Below are positions 1-11,703 of a stretch of DNA of 64,000 nt, one piece after another; the stretch's first letter is position 1; the number at the start of each line of letters is the position of its first letter. Below the pieces are notes generated by a model. That model was not told where the DNA came from and made no database searches. It saw only the letters and a list, made by a program, of their open reading frames with translations. The position numbers and the translations under genes were made by a program. The stretch is taken from positions 19,347 to 83,346 of the forward strand of contig CANRKT010000007.1 of assembly GCA_947631255.1 (NCBI GenBank), read 5' to 3'. This DNA is from an uncultured Enterobacteriaceae bacterium (GTDB lineage: Bacteria > Pseudomonadota > Gammaproteobacteria > Enterobacterales > Enterobacteriaceae).

Positions 1-66
1 ATATGTTTCACAGCCCCTAAAATACTCAGAGGGAAAACTCACGTTTTTCCCTCTACTGTCTGCCGT

Positions 67-828
67 CTACAGCAGGCGACGAGCCGCTTCGACGACAATT
101 TTTACTGCATGGCTTTCAGTTTTTTTCATCGTTTCAGCATTTGGGATCTCTTGCTGGGTACGGTTAACGATAACGCCGGCAACCATCCCCGCACGTAAGC
201 CTTGGCTTGCACACATGGTCAGCAGCGTTGCTGATTCCATTTCGTAGTTCATCACGCCCATTTGCTGCCACTCTTCCATAGAGTTTTTAAAGCGGCTCAC
301 AACACGGCCAGAGAAGGTGTCATAACGTTCCTGACCTGGGTAGAAGGTATCAGAAGAAGCGGTGACGCCGATATGTGTAGTGGCTCCCATTTCCTTCGCC
401 GCTTCTACCAGCGCGGTGGTACAAGCGAAGTCAGCAACGGCTGGGTATTCCATGGGTGCGAAGTGCAGGCTGGCACCGTCCAGACGAACAGATGCAGTAG
501 TGACCAGCACATCACCCACATTAATATTTGGCTGAATCGCACCGGTAGTGCCTATACGCAAGAAGGTACGAATACCTAATTGAGCCAGCTCTTCTACAGC
601 AATAGAGGTGGAAGGACCGCCAATTCCGGTTGAACACACGATAACCGCTTTGCCATCCAGTTCGGCACGCCAGGTAGTAAATTCACGGTGAGAGGCCAGT
701 TTGACTGGATTATCCATCAGAGCTGCGATTCTCTCCACTCGCTCCGGGTCTCCCGGAACAATGGCAACAGTAGCGCCCTGGAGATCGCTTTTAATCAGAC
801 CGAGATGGAAAACATCAGACTTAGACAT
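67..828 (-). CDS. udp: uridine phosphorylase
   Basis: 253-aa ORF ([35 protein letters not shown]...) matches Udp; syntenic next to ysgA/metE. Confidence 0.97.
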   Translation of the reverse strand: MSKSDVFHLGLIKSDLQGATVAIVPGDPERVERIAALMDNPVKLASHREFTTWRAELDGKAVIVCSTGIGGPSTSIAVEELAQLGIRTFLRIGTTGAIQPNINVGDVLVTTASVRLDGASLHFAPMEYPAVADFACTTALVEAAKEMGATTHIGVTASSDTFYPGQERYDTFSGRVVSRFKNSMEEWQQMGVMNYEMESATLLTMCASQGLRAGMVAGVIVNRTQQEIPNAETMKKTESHAVKIVVEAARRLL

Positions 829-899
829 AACAGACTCCTCTATAGAGTAAGCTTCAGGAGAAGCAAAGTAGTACTTTACCTAACCCCTGGTGATAATTA

Positions 900-915
900 C
901 GTGACAAGCGTCACT
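900..915. promoter_or_regulatory. putative CRP site upstream of udp (cGTGA-CAAGCG-TCACt)
   Basis: 8/10 match to TGTGA-N6-TCACA in the udp upstream region. Confidence 0.6.
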
Positions 916-951
916 CTGAATGAAACTAATTACATTACTCTCATTAAAAAT

Positions 952-967
952 AGCGATCTGGATCACA
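952..967. promoter_or_regulatory. putative second CRP site upstream of udp (AGCGA-TCTGGA-TCACA)
   Basis: Weaker match with a perfect TCACA half-site; centre 52 bp from the first site. Confidence 0.45.
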
Positions 968-1078
968 ACTCATGGTTATTCGGCTTACTAATTAGGCATC
1001 AACAGCGCTTTTTCTTCGTCAAATTTGTTACTAATCCAGATTCGGGTTTTTAAACGGCATCCAAGCTTTGGAGAAACC

Positions 1079-1900
1079 ATGGCACAAAAAAAAGCGACAC
1101 AGGAAATATTAGCAGCAGATCCACTTTCCCTGTCTTCAACTGTGGTACATACCAAGGAAGATGTCATCTTATCGGGTGAAAAAACTATCCCGACCCAAGG
1201 TGAGAATATGCCGGCTTATTATGCCAGGCCCAAAAATATGTCAGACGCACTGCCGATTGTGATAGTTATTCAGGAAATATTTGGCGTAAACGAGCATATC
1301 CGTAGCCTCTGCCATCGCCTTGCCCAGCAAGGATATCTGGCTATCGCGCCGGAACTCTATTTTCGCCAGGGAGACCCACAGAACTATTCTGATATAGAAA
1401 CGTTACTGAACGAAGTCGTCGTTAAGGTTCCTGATGCTCAGGTGATGGCTGACCTTGATCATGTTGCGAGCTGGGCGTCACGTCATGGAGGTGACCCACA
1501 TCGTCTGATGGTCACCGGGTTTGGTTGGGGTGGGCGAATTGCCTGGCTCTATGCTGCGCATAATCCACAGTTAAAAGTGGCAGCGGCCTGGTATGGAAAA
1601 TTGAACGCCAGCAAAACACTGAATTCTCCACATCAACCCGTGGATATTGCCAGCCATCTTAATGCTCCGGTATTAGGTCTCTATGGTGAACAAGACACCA
1701 GTATTCCTCTAGAAAGCATTGAGACCATGCGACATGCACTACGAGCAGCGAATGCGACAGCAGAAATCATTGTTTATCCTGACGCGGGCCATGCGTTTAA
1801 TGCTGATCACCGCGCAAGTTATCACGCGGAATCGGCGCAAGATGGCTGGCAACGAATGCTCGAATGGTTTGCCCGCTTCGGGGTGAGCAACAGAAATTAA
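1079..1900 (+). CDS. ysgA: dienelactone hydrolase family protein (YsgA-like)
   Basis: alpha/beta hydrolase with VIQEIFGVNEHIR and GFGWGGR motifs; start taken at MAQKKATQEIL rather than the longer ORF start at 1025. Confidence 0.88.
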   Translation: MAQKKATQEILAADPLSLSSTVVHTKEDVILSGEKTIPTQGENMPAYYARPKNMSDALPIVIVIQEIFGVNEHIRSLCHRLAQQGYLAIAPELYFRQGDPQNYSDIETLLNEVVVKVPDAQVMADLDHVASWASRHGGDPHRLMVTGFGWGGRIAWLYAAHNPQLKVAAAWYGKLNASKTLNSPHQPVDIASHLNAPVLGLYGEQDTSIPLESIETMRHALRAANATAEIIVYPDAGHAFNADHRASYHAESAQDGWQRMLEWFARFGVSNRN

Positions 1901-1955
1901 TGTTAAGAATGAGCGACCAGTAACGGGCAGAAAAACTTGCTGCCCGTTCATTCTC

Positions 1956-4220
1956 TTACTGTGAGTTACGTAAGTTTTGCGCAGCCTGAACCATATTGGC
2001 CAGAGCCTGACGCGTTTCTGGCCAGCCCCGGGTTTTCAGACCGCAGTCAGGGTTGACCCATAGCCGTTCAGTCGGAATACGATCAGCGGCTTTTTTCAAC
2101 AGCGCTTCGATCCACTCAATATCAGGCACATTAGGCGAGTGAATATCATAGACACCCGGTCCGATTTCGTTAGGGTATTCAAATGCTTCGAATGCTGCCA
2201 GCAATTCCATATCAGAGCGCGACGTTTCAATGGTAATCACATCCGCATCCAGCGCGGCAATCGACGACATAATATCGTTAAACTCGCTATAACACATATG
2301 CGTATGGATCTGCGTATCGTCCCGCACGACAGCTGCATTCAGACGGAAGGCTTCTACGCTCCAGTTCAGATAAGCCGGCCAGTCTGACTGACGTAACGGC
2401 AATCCTTCACGCAGGGCGGGTTCATCAATCTGAATAATACCAATTCCTGCTGCTTCTAAATCAGCGACTTCATCCCGCAGTGCGAGAGCGATTTGCTTCG
2501 CAATGGTCTCACGGGAAATATCTTCGCGCGGGAAGGACCAGCACAGAAGGGTGACCGGGCCTGTTAGCATGCCTTTTACGGGCTTATCCGTCAGAGACTG
2601 GGCATATTTAGCCCACTCTACTGTAATAGGCTCTGGACGGCTGATATCTCCGATAATTATCGGGGGTTTAACACAACGAGAGCCATAACTCTGAACCCAG
2701 CCATTCTGCGTAAACACAAAACCATCCAAATGTTCACCAAAATATTCCACCATATCGTTACGTTCAGCTTCACCGTGAACTAAGACATCAAGGCCAAGGC
2801 GTTCCTGCTCTGCAATAGCTTGCTTAATATGTTCAGCGATACCGGTACGATAACTATTGCTATCCAGCGTCCCTTTCTTAAAGTCCAGACGCAGGCCACG
2901 AATTTCAGTGGTTTGTGGAAAAGATCCGATGGTGGTGGTCGGCCATACAGGTAAATTAAAGCGCTGACGCTGAGCGGCAGCACGCAGGATATAGGCGCTT
3001 TCACGCTGGCTGTCTTTAGCGGTAATATCTGCCAGCCGCTGTGCAACCGCAGCGTTATGTACCCGATTCGAGTGACGCCGGGCCTGAATCGGTGCGCTCC
3101 ACTCAGCCACTTTCGTCGTTTCATTGCTGTTCAATGCCTGGGTCAGCAGTGCCAGCTCAGTGCATTTTTGCAGTGCAAAGGCAAACCAGCTCTTCACTTC
3201 GTTATCCAGCCGTGTTTCCACACTGAGATCAATCGGGCTGTGTAGTAGCGAGCAAGAAGAGGCAACCCATAACGGGCGTTTATCAACAATCTCTTTTAGC
3301 TGCTGATATTTTTCGCTCAGGTCAGTCCGCCAGACATTACGGCCGTTAATCACACCAGCAGAGAGTAACCAGTCCGCAGGCAGTTGCTGATGAATATGGT
3401 TGATATCATCGTTACCCTGCACAAAATCAATGTGTAGTCCCTGCACAGGTAACGCTGTGATGGTAGCAAGGTTTGGCGTCACACCTTCAAAGTAGGTGGT
3501 CAGCAGTACTTTCACCTGCCCTGCCAGAGCATCGTATGCTGGCTGATATGCCGCCAGCCACTCTGGTGGTAATTCGAGGACCAAGGCAGGTTCATCAATC
3601 TGTACCCACTCAATACCGCGATCGGCCAGTTCAGCCAGCACTTGCTGATAAACAGGCAGGATATCTTTCAGCAGACTCAGCCTTTCAAATTGCTCGCCTT
3701 TCACTTTCCCCAGCCACAAGTAAGTCATCGGGCCCAGTAATACTGGTTTGACGTTATGGCCCAGTGCCAGCGCTTCATCGACCTCATCCAGCAACTGAGT
3801 CCAGGTGAGTTTAAACGCCTGGCCCAGACTGAACTCCGGCACCATATAGTGATAGTTAGTGTTAAACCATTTGGTCATTTCAGCGGCAGCAGCAGGTTCA
3901 CCCGTGGGTGCGCGACCACGACCAATACGGAACAGAGTATCGATATCAACGCTGCCGTCCTGATTCTGATGACGAGCAGGAACATTGCCCAGTAACAGAC
4001 TGGTAGTCAGAACATGATCATACCAGGCAAAATCACCTACTGGCACTAATTCCACACCGGCTTGTTTTTGTTGTTCCCAGTGACGGCTACGAAGTTCACG
4101 GCCAGTGGCTAAAAGTTCAGCCTGAGAAAGCGTTCCCGCCCAATAGCTTTCTTGTGCTTTTTTGAGTTCGCGTCGCAGGCCGATGCGTGGGAATCCGAGA
4201 GTATGATTATGGATAGTCAT
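1956..4220 (-). CDS. metE: cobalamin-independent methionine synthase
   Basis: 754 aa, [27 protein letters not shown]...; divergent from metR. Confidence 0.98.
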   Translation of the reverse strand: MTIHNHTLGFPRIGLRRELKKAQESYWAGTLSQAELLATGRELRSRHWEQQKQAGVELVPVGDFAWYDHVLTTSLLLGNVPARHQNQDGSVDIDTLFRIGRGRAPTGEPAAAAEMTKWFNTNYHYMVPEFSLGQAFKLTWTQLLDEVDEALALGHNVKPVLLGPMTYLWLGKVKGEQFERLSLLKDILPVYQQVLAELADRGIEWVQIDEPALVLELPPEWLAAYQPAYDALAGQVKVLLTTYFEGVTPNLATITALPVQGLHIDFVQGNDDINHIHQQLPADWLLSAGVINGRNVWRTDLSEKYQQLKEIVDKRPLWVASSCSLLHSPIDLSVETRLDNEVKSWFAFALQKCTELALLTQALNSNETTKVAEWSAPIQARRHSNRVHNAAVAQRLADITAKDSQRESAYILRAAAQRQRFNLPVWPTTTIGSFPQTTEIRGLRLDFKKGTLDSNSYRTGIAEHIKQAIAEQERLGLDVLVHGEAERNDMVEYFGEHLDGFVFTQNGWVQSYGSRCVKPPIIIGDISRPEPITVEWAKYAQSLTDKPVKGMLTGPVTLLCWSFPREDISRETIAKQIALALRDEVADLEAAGIGIIQIDEPALREGLPLRQSDWPAYLNWSVEAFRLNAAVVRDDTQIHTHMCYSEFNDIMSSIAALDADVITIETSRSDMELLAAFEAFEYPNEIGPGVYDIHSPNVPDIEWIEALLKKAADRIPTERLWVNPDCGLKTRGWPETRQALANMVQAAQNLRNSQ

Positions 4221-4448
4221 GCTAATGCCTCATTTAAATTAGGTATCCGGCTGAATCTCTACTTCGGGCAAGGGCATGGACACTTGTTTTCCCAGAACTT
4301 ACACAAGTTAATAATCAGTCGGTGAATACAGGTTGTCGTTTTTTCTGTTCAAAAACATTTTAGCCATCCAGATGTTTACACATCCATAATCCGCAGGTAC
4401 TGTGTATTCCTCAAGCGCAATTTGCTCATGGCGAAATGAAGGATTCTC

Positions 4449-5402
4449 ATGATAGAAATAAAACATCTGCGAACTCTACAAGCTTTGCGAAGTAGCGGTT
4501 CCCTTGCGGCGGCGGCGGCGACCTTGCATCAGACCCAGTCAGCCCTTTCTCACCAGTTCAGTGACCTGGAACAGCGGCTTGGGTTTCGCTTATTTATTCG
4601 GAAAAGTCAGCCATTGCGCTTTACGCCACAAGGTGAAATTCTATTGCAGTTAGCACAGCAAGTACTGCCACAAATCGCTCATGCCCTGCAAAACTGTAAT
4701 GAGCCGCACCAGACTAGGTTGCGCATCGCTATCGAATGTCATAGCTGTATTCAGTGGCTTACGCCAGCACTGGAGAGCTTTCGTCAGGACTGGCCTCAGG
4801 TGGAAATGGACTTTAAATCTGGCGTGACTTTCGATCCGCAACCTGCGTTGCAGCAGGGGGAACTGGATATTGTTCTGACTTCCGAGATCCTGCCGCGCAG
4901 TGAGCTACACTATTCGCCGATGTTTGATTTTGAAGTACGCCTGGTACTGGCTCCCCAACATCCGCTAGCAGGTAAAGCGCGGATTGAGCCAGAAGATTTA
5001 AGCGATGAAACGGTACTGATTTATCCCGTTCAACGTCAGCGCCTTGATATATGGCGTAACTTCTTGCAACCCGCCGGCATCAGCCCGGCATTAAAAAGTG
5101 TCGATAATACTTTGCTACTGATTCAGATGGTGTCAGCCAATATGGGTATTGCTGCTCTACCACACTGGGTGGTGGAAAGCTTTGAACGTCAGGGATTACT
5201 CGTGACCAAACCACTGGGGAACGGATTATGGAGCCGACTGTACGCTGCGGTCCGTAATGGAGAACAGCGTCAGCCGATAACCGAGGCATTTATTCGTTCA
5301 ACGCGTCAGCACGCTTGTGAGCGTCTGCCTTTTGTTCGCAGCGCGGAACGACCCAACGCTGATTTACCCACAGCGAGGCCATTATCACTGAGCCACCAAT
5401 AA
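4449..5402 (+). CDS. metR: LysR-family regulator of methionine biosynthesis
   Basis: 317 aa, [46 protein letters not shown]; divergent to metE. Confidence 0.97.
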   Translation: MIEIKHLRTLQALRSSGSLAAAAATLHQTQSALSHQFSDLEQRLGFRLFIRKSQPLRFTPQGEILLQLAQQVLPQIAHALQNCNEPHQTRLRIAIECHSCIQWLTPALESFRQDWPQVEMDFKSGVTFDPQPALQQGELDIVLTSEILPRSELHYSPMFDFEVRLVLAPQHPLAGKARIEPEDLSDETVLIYPVQRQRLDIWRNFLQPAGISPALKSVDNTLLLIQMVSANMGIAALPHWVVESFERQGLLVTKPLGNGLWSRLYAAVRNGEQRQPITEAFIRSTRQHACERLPFVRSAERPNADLPTARPLSLSHQ

Positions 5403-6195
5403 TAAAACTCGGCCAGTGAGGCTGTGTCTGCCAAATCGCGAGGTTGACCAGCAGTCCGGCAGGGATAAGGGCATTGTTCATAATCCCCAGGGTACCGGCA
5501 TCCACTTGGGTAGCACCGTAGTTCCAGAGGAAATACCCCAGTCCGGAAGCACCAATGCCCAGCCAGATAAGAATGCCCCACTGTAATGTGGTGGTGGGTA
5601 GTTTCTCGGAGCTTCCCAACATAAACCACGCAATCACAACAGTAATAAATGCCCCAAGGTAGAACCAGGAGAAAGCACTATGCTGTGGCATCGGATGGAT
5701 TTCCATCAACCGCTTATACCCCACCATACCGACAGCGAAACAGATATTCGCCCCCTGTATTAATAGCAATCCAGTCCAGAAATTGTCGCTCACCTGAGAG
5801 TAACGAATGATCGCCGCGCCTATAACCGCCAGCAGGGTACTAAAAGCATAGCCCCAGCGTAGTTTCGTCCCTCTTAGCAGGTCATAAGTCAGCGTGATAT
5901 ATAACGGCGTCATCACGGTAAACAGTAAAAATTCGGGAACGGTCAGATAGAGATAAGCCCGGAAACTGAATAAGTACATGGCTCCTAGCTGGAGAGCGCC
6001 GAGTAGCATATACAGCAGGAGCACTTTCAGGCTGTAGCCTTTGAAACGCAGAAATGGCAGAAATACGAGGGCAGCAAGTCCGACACGAACCAGCACAGAA
6101 AAGTAGCTGTCAACTTGTCCGGCAAGATACTCGCCGATCAGGCTAAACGAAAAAGCCCAGAGTAGGGTCGCAATAATAAGTAATGGCACAGTCAA
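5290..6195 (-). CDS. yigM: EamA-type inner-membrane transporter, biotin transporter YigM/BioP family
   Basis: 301 aa, multiple TM segments, close to E. coli YigM ([46 protein letters not shown]). Confidence 0.92.
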   Translation of the reverse strand: MTVPLLIIATLLWAFSFSLIGEYLAGQVDSYFSVLVRVGLAALVFLPFLRFKGYSLKVLLLYMLLGALQLGAMYLFSFRAYLYLTVPEFLLFTVMTPLYITLTYDLLRGTKLRWGYAFSTLLAVIGAAIIRYSQVSDNFWTGLLLIQGANICFAVGMVGYKRLMEIHPMPQHSAFSWFYLGAFITVVIAWFMLGSSEKLPTTTLQWGILIWLGIGASGLGYFLWNYGATQVDAGTLGIMNNALIPAGLLVNLAIWQTQPHWPSFIIGGSVIMASLWVNQRWVVPRCEQKADAHKRADALNE

Positions 6196-6293
6196 TTATC
6201 CGTCAGGAAAGAACTGTGCCATTGTAACCAGAATGAAAACCTGGGGTTTTATTATTTAGTTTACCAGTGGTTAAAATATAACCATATGTTTAA

Positions 6294-7103
6294 TTAATCT
6301 GCCTGTAAGTACAGTTTACGTAAGTAACGCGGAACCGCATTATCAGCATTGCTGCCAATCACTTCCAGATGTGGAAGCTTTTCTTTAAGGCGCTGATGAG
6401 CATTGCTCATAATACAGCCTTTCCCGGCCATACTGAGCATTTCTGCATCATTCATCCCATCACCAAAAGCAATGCAGTCAGATAGTTCATACCCCAGCGC
6501 TTTGGCGACGGCTTCAAGAGCATGTCCTTTTGAGACTCCCCCCTGCATAACTTCAAGGCAGGTCAGAGTAGAAAAACTCACGTTAACTTTGTCACCCCAG
6601 ATCGCATTGATTTCTTGTTCCAGTACCAGTAGTTCTTCATGAGTCGCACCCGTGAAGTACACTTTACTGACATTGTCGGCAGACAACGTGGCAGGATCGT
6701 CAAACAGGATATAGGTAAATTTACCCTCTTTAAAATACTCGAGATCTTCCGGGCTATGACGATTGGTAAACCAGTCATCACCGCAATAGACGTTAGTTAT
6801 CATCCTTGGATGATTAGCCACTATCTTGAACAGGCTACGGGCGATATCAGGAGCCAGATCATGAGAAAAAATCAGCTTGTTGTCGGGATCATGAACTCGG
6901 GCTCCGTTAGAGGTGATCATATAAGACTTGATCCCCAGATTGTCACGGATCTGTCCCACATCGATATAGTGGCGTCCTGTGGCAAAAACGAAGTGGATAT
7001 CTTCTGCAGTAAGCAATTTTAACGTTTCTTTTGCGTACGCAGAGAGAAAATGATCGGGTGACAGCAACGTGCCGTCTAAGTCAGAAGCAACTACATGATA
7101 CAT
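6294..7103 (-). CDS. yigL: HAD-family sugar/pyridoxal phosphate phosphatase YigL
   Basis: MYHVVASDLDGTLLSPDHFLSAYAKETL..., HAD Cof-type motifs. Confidence 0.94.
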   Translation of the reverse strand: MYHVVASDLDGTLLSPDHFLSAYAKETLKLLTAEDIHFVFATGRHYIDVGQIRDNLGIKSYMITSNGARVHDPDNKLIFSHDLAPDIARSLFKIVANHPRMITNVYCGDDWFTNRHSPEDLEYFKEGKFTYILFDDPATLSADNVSKVYFTGATHEELLVLEQEINAIWGDKVNVSFSTLTCLEVMQGGVSKGHALEAVAKALGYELSDCIAFGDGMNDAEMLSMAGKGCIMSNAHQRLKEKLPHLEVIGSNADNAVPRYLRKLYLQAD

Positions 7104-7135
7104 AGAATTCGTGAACCTCCGCCTGTAAACAGGAA

Positions 7136-8128
7136 TTAGTGATATTGCTCGAAGAAAGCGAGAATGGCATTCAATGCCCTGGCACGCATATCGTCCTTTT
7201 CAAACAGAATTTCATGATACGCCCCCTCTATGACGTAAGGTATTTCTCCCTCACAAGGGTAGCCCGCCGCAGCTCTAAGCTGGCAGAAACGAAGATGCGC
7301 CCGGTTATCCACCACACGTTCCTCTTCTGCTTGTAATAAAAAAATCGGCGTGGTGATAGCCGTTGCTCCAGCCAGCACTTTCTCCCCCGCGATTATCCCT
7401 TCACGTACCCAATGCAGAGTAGGTCCTCCTACTCTTAATGCTGGCTCGTCAGCATAAAACCGTAAATTTCGTCGATAGCGTGCTTCGCTATGCGTCAAGA
7501 CATTCATATGGAAGGGCAGTGCTCGCCAGCGTCCCGTCCCTAATGCGTATTTTTCCCGCACCTGAGGGTATCCTTCAGCCCAGTCAAGGATATGACGTAC
7601 GATCCATTCCGGCCAGCGCACAATAATACCAAACATGGGGGCACACAGGGCGACAGCATCAAAAGCATCAGCATTCTTTTCAAGCCAGAGAGCGGCAATG
7701 GCCCCGCCCATTGAATGGGCCAGTAAATAGCGTTTCTGCCATTTTCCAGGCACCAGCTCATGCTGGTAAAACAGATTAAAATCTTCAACATAATCGGTAA
7801 AGTTAACGACGTGACCACGATGTGAATCTGAAAGTAAGCGTCCTGAACGTCCCTGACCACGATGATCGATGATTAAAACATCATAACCACTATGGAATAG
7901 GTCATAGGCCAGTTCGGCATATTTTACATAACTCTCAATTCTGCCGGGACACACCACCACCACCCGCTGATGCTGCGGTGAACAAAACCGGACATAACGA
8001 ACACGAACCTGATCTACCCCAGTAAACTCGCACTCCTCCCGCATTCGCCAGAATTGGGTCAGTGGGCCGGTAGCAAAAGAGGCAAATTTTAACTCACGTT
8101 GTAACCATTCATTTTTCTGCGAAGACAT
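7136..8128 (-). CDS. pldB: lysophospholipase L2
   Basis: 330 aa alpha/beta hydrolase (DHRGQGRSGR, LAHSMGGAIAALW), synteny with yigL. Confidence 0.93.
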   Translation of the reverse strand: MSSQKNEWLQRELKFASFATGPLTQFWRMREECEFTGVDQVRVRYVRFCSPQHQRVVVVCPGRIESYVKYAELAYDLFHSGYDVLIIDHRGQGRSGRLLSDSHRGHVVNFTDYVEDFNLFYQHELVPGKWQKRYLLAHSMGGAIAALWLEKNADAFDAVALCAPMFGIIVRWPEWIVRHILDWAEGYPQVREKYALGTGRWRALPFHMNVLTHSEARYRRNLRFYADEPALRVGGPTLHWVREGIIAGEKVLAGATAITTPIFLLQAEEERVVDNRAHLRFCQLRAAAGYPCEGEIPYVIEGAYHEILFEKDDMRARALNAILAFFEQYH

Positions 8129-8226
8129 AAGAACTCACACCGCCTGGCAGCTGTTTTGAAGTAGATAGCGTCCATTTCTACAATAGCGTATTGTGGCATA
8201 AAAGTCCGTTTTCAGGGAACATCGGT

Positions 8227-8847
8227 ATGACGTTTGAGTGGTGGTTAACCTATCTTGTAACCACAATAATATTAAGCCTTTCGCCGGGATCGGGTGCTAT
8301 CAACACTATGACCACAGCGATTAACCACGGCTATCGTAAAACGTTTGCCTCTATTGTCGGGCTACAGGCCGGTCTGACCATCCATATCGTTTTAGTCGGT
8401 ATTGGACTAGGAACCCTGTTTTCTCGCTCAGTGCTGGCCTTCGAGGTTCTTAAATGGGCAGGTGCCGCCTACCTGATTTGGTTAGGTGTTCAACAATGGC
8501 GTGCCGCAGGTTCTATTGATCTGAAAACACAGAGCAACAGCCAGCCGCGTAGTAAGCTGTTTAAGCGTGCGATACTGGTGAATCTGACTAACCCTAAAAG
8601 TATCGTATTTCTTGCAGCACTGTTCCCACAGTTTATCGATCCTGCCCAACCCCAGGTGATGCAGTATCTGATTCTCGGCGCGACGACAGTGGTGGTCGAT
8701 ATTATCGTGATGATAGGCTATGCAACGCTCGCAACACGCATTGCTATCTGGATAAAAGAACCGCATCAAGTGAAGGCACTGAATCGGATATTTGGCTCAT
8801 TATTTGTGCTGGTTGCAGCGCTGCTGGCCAGTGCGCGTCATGCTTGA
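8227..8847 (+). CDS. rhtB: homoserine/homoserine lactone efflux protein (LysE/RhtB family)
   Basis: [39 protein letters not shown] closely resembles E. coli RhtB; start placed at 8227. Confidence 0.94.
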   Translation: MTFEWWLTYLVTTIILSLSPGSGAINTMTTAINHGYRKTFASIVGLQAGLTIHIVLVGIGLGTLFSRSVLAFEVLKWAGAAYLIWLGVQQWRAAGSIDLKTQSNSQPRSKLFKRAILVNLTNPKSIVFLAALFPQFIDPAQPQVMQYLILGATTVVVDIIVMIGYATLATRIAIWIKEPHQVKALNRIFGSLFVLVAALLASARHA

Positions 8848-9021
8848 TGAGTAGGATGTCTGACACTTAAAAGCCTATGGGCGATGCGGTGCTGAATGAG
8901 CTATCCTCGCTCATGTGCTTACCCTTTCATGATCCTGCCCGCCTGTTTGGATAATCCATTGAAAAAGCTGGAGAGGTCACTTTCATCGCTATCCCCCAAG
9001 GGGGATAAACTTCAGTCCCTC

Positions 9022-10851
9022 TTAATCTTCTTCAACACCATCAAGGTGCCGGCGAATCAGCGCCATAAAGGGTTGCCCGAAACGTTCTAGTTTCCGACTT
9101 CCGATACCATTGATACCTAACATCGAAGAGGCTGAAATCGGCATCTGTTCCGCCATTTCAACCAAGGTAGCATCGTTGAAAACGACATAAGGTGGGATGT
9201 TCTCTTCATCGGCAATCGACTTGCGCAGTTTACGCAATTTAGCGAATAACTTACGGTCATAATTACCCCCCAAGGTCTTCTGACTGGATCGTGTTTTCAG
9301 AACAACCAAACGCGGTACCGCCAGCATCAGAGGCAGTTCTCCACGTAAATAGGGTCTGGCCGCTTCGGTCAGTTGCAGTGCCGAATGCTGGGCAATATTT
9401 TGTGTCACAACACCGAGATGAATCAATTGGCGGATCACGCTAACCCAGTGTTCGGTGGTTTGATTGCGCCCTTCGCCGTAGACTTTCAGTTTGTCATGGC
9501 CGAAATCGCGAATACGCTGGTTATTAGAACCACGCAGCACTTCAACGATATATCCCATACCAAAACGCTGACCAACACGATAAATACAGGACAAGGCTTT
9601 TTGTGCTTCTACCAGACCGTCATATCGCCTTGGCGGATCCAGGCAGATATCGCAGTTTCCGCAGGCTTGTTGCCGCCCTTCACCGAAATAATTCAGTAAC
9701 ACCAGACGGCGACAAGTTTGTGCTTCAGCGAAGGCTCCCATGGCATTGAGCTTATGACGCTCAATATCCTGTAACTGGCCTACGGGCTTCTCGTCGAGAC
9801 ATTTTCTGAGCCAGGCCATATCAGCCGGATCGTAAAACAGCATTGCTTCTGCTGGCAAACCATCACGGCCTGCTCGCCCGGTTTCCTGATAATAAGACTC
9901 GATATTACGCGGAATATCGAAGTGGGCGACAAAACGGACGTTAGGCTTATTTATGCCCATACCAAATGCTACTGTCGCCACAACAATTTGCAGATCGTCA
10001 CGCTGAAACTTTTCCTGCACTTCGCTACGAAGTTGATGTTCAAGTCCAGCATGATAGGCACCAGCACTAACGCCTTTACTTTGCAGACGTGCAGCAATGT
10101 CTTCTACTTTAGCCCGGCTGTTGCAGTAGATAATGCCCGGCTTGCCGCTTTGCTGCTGGATATAGCGCATCAACTGATCGAGAGGTTTAAATTTCTCCAT
10201 CAGCATGTAACGGATATTAGGTCGGTCAAAACTACTGATTTGAATTAATGGATCTTGCAGCCCCAGCAGACGCACAATATCAAGCCGAGTGGTTTCATCT
10301 GCGGTCGCGGTTAAGGCAATAAAAGGGACATCAGGAAGATGCTGGCGTAGCTGCCCCAGGGCCGCATATTCTGGGCGGAAATCATGCCCCCACTGAGAAA
10401 TACAATGGGCTTCATCAACGGCGACCATCGCGAGTTGCCAGTGACGAAGATGGTCGATGAAGTTGTCCATCATCAGACGTTCCGGGGCAATATACAGCAA
10501 GCGGATACTGCCGGTACGGCAGCCCGTCATCACCTCAAGCTGTTGCTCACGCGTTTGGGTCGAGTTCAGACAAGCCGCAGACACGCCATTCGCCAGTAGC
10601 TGGTCAACTTGATCTTTCATCAAGGAAATTAACGGCGAGACCACAACCGTTAAACCATTCCTAACCAGCGCCGGTATTTGGTAACACAGCGATTTACCGC
10701 CACCAGTAGGCATGACAACTAAGCAGTCGCGCCCTTCCAGCACCGTATCAATAATGGTTTCCTGGCCCGGGCGGAATTGCTGATAACCAAAGGTTTCCTG
10801 CAAAACCTGTTTTGCCAGCGACGCCTGATCGATTACATCCGCCTGTGTCAC
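9022..10851 (-). CDS. recQ: ATP-dependent DNA helicase RecQ
   Basis: 609 aa, DExH helicase (MPTGGGKSLCYQIPAL, DEAHC), Zn-binding cysteines and HRDC domain. Confidence 0.98.
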   Translation of the reverse strand: MTQADVIDQASLAKQVLQETFGYQQFRPGQETIIDTVLEGRDCLVVMPTGGGKSLCYQIPALVRNGLTVVVSPLISLMKDQVDQLLANGVSAACLNSTQTREQQLEVMTGCRTGSIRLLYIAPERLMMDNFIDHLRHWQLAMVAVDEAHCISQWGHDFRPEYAALGQLRQHLPDVPFIALTATADETTRLDIVRLLGLQDPLIQISSFDRPNIRYMLMEKFKPLDQLMRYIQQQSGKPGIIYCNSRAKVEDIAARLQSKGVSAGAYHAGLEHQLRSEVQEKFQRDDLQIVVATVAFGMGINKPNVRFVAHFDIPRNIESYYQETGRAGRDGLPAEAMLFYDPADMAWLRKCLDEKPVGQLQDIERHKLNAMGAFAEAQTCRRLVLLNYFGEGRQQACGNCDICLDPPRRYDGLVEAQKALSCIYRVGQRFGMGYIVEVLRGSNNQRIRDFGHDKLKVYGEGRNQTTEHWVSVIRQLIHLGVVTQNIAQHSALQLTEAARPYLRGELPLMLAVPRLVVLKTRSSQKTLGGNYDRKLFAKLRKLRKSIADEENIPPYVVFNDATLVEMAEQMPISASSMLGINGIGSRKLERFGQPFMALIRRHLDGVEED

Positions 10852-11139
10852 AATATCCTCATGTACAAAAAAGCTGGCACGGTTTTCAGCGGTGCTGATA
10901 AACGGCCATGCCTTAAAAAGGGGGTAAGCATAACGCCTACAGAGATCAGTGTCTGGTTAAAATTTTCATTGCCAGGCAATTCCTCGCAAATTGATAACTT
11001 TTTCTGCCCCACTGTGGCAAGCGTGACGGGCTTATGTTCTTACTATCAAAAGCAGATATAGCGACAAAATTGTCAGCAATAATTGACAAACCAAAAACAA
11101 ACAATTATTTAACAATAGTTTTTGTTAAAGGAATAAATC

Positions 11140-11610
11140 ATGTCGCAGATAATCTTAACCAACGAGGATGTCCTTAAGTTGGTAGGTGATATTTTTGTTT
11201 ACCAAATGCCATTTAACCGCGCTCTGGGTCTTGAACTCGAATGCTATGAAAAAGATTTTGCTCAGCTGGGTTTTAATAATCAACCCATGATGGTCGGAAA
11301 CTGGGCGCAAAGCATTTTACACGGTGGGGTTATTGCTTCCGCCCTTGATGTTGCCGCCGGATTAGTCTGCGTCGGCAGTACGCTCACCCGTCATGAAACC
11401 ATTACTGAAGACGAGCTGCGCCAGCGCCTGTCTAAAATGGGCACCATTGATTTACGCGTCGACTACTTACGCCCAGGGCGGGGACAACGCTTTACCGCAA
11501 CCAGCAGATTATTACGTGCTGGCAATAAAGTTGCGGTAGCCCGAGTCGAGCTCCATAACCAGGATCAGGTTTATATCGCCAGTGCCACGGCAACCTATAT
11601 GGTGGGTTAA
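11140..11610 (+). CDS. yigI: YigI-family acyl-CoA thioesterase
   Basis: 156 aa hotdog-fold thioesterase; syntenic between recQ and rarD. Confidence 0.9.
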   Translation: MSQIILTNEDVLKLVGDIFVYQMPFNRALGLELECYEKDFAQLGFNNQPMMVGNWAQSILHGGVIASALDVAAGLVCVGSTLTRHETITEDELRQRLSKMGTIDLRVDYLRPGRGQRFTATSRLLRAGNKVAVARVELHNQDQVYIASATATYMVG

Positions 11611-11703
11611 CCGACCAGATATGTAGTAACGTGTTAATGCATTTCGCAGAGATAAAGCATGTTACTATTATCATCCTATTTTATAGTTCGTTAACGAGTT
11701 GCC

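Noticed and set aside
4362-4385. Possible tandem MetJ boxes (AGCCATCC-AGATGTTT-ACACATCC) in the metE-metR gap
   Set aside because: Only 4-6 of 8 matches per box to AGACGTCT by eye; too weak to list without a PWM score.
10777-11061. 94-aa ORF spanning the recQ 5' end and the recQ-yigI gap, considered as a pldA remnant
   Set aside because: No OMPLA-like motif or signal peptide; likely chance ORF.
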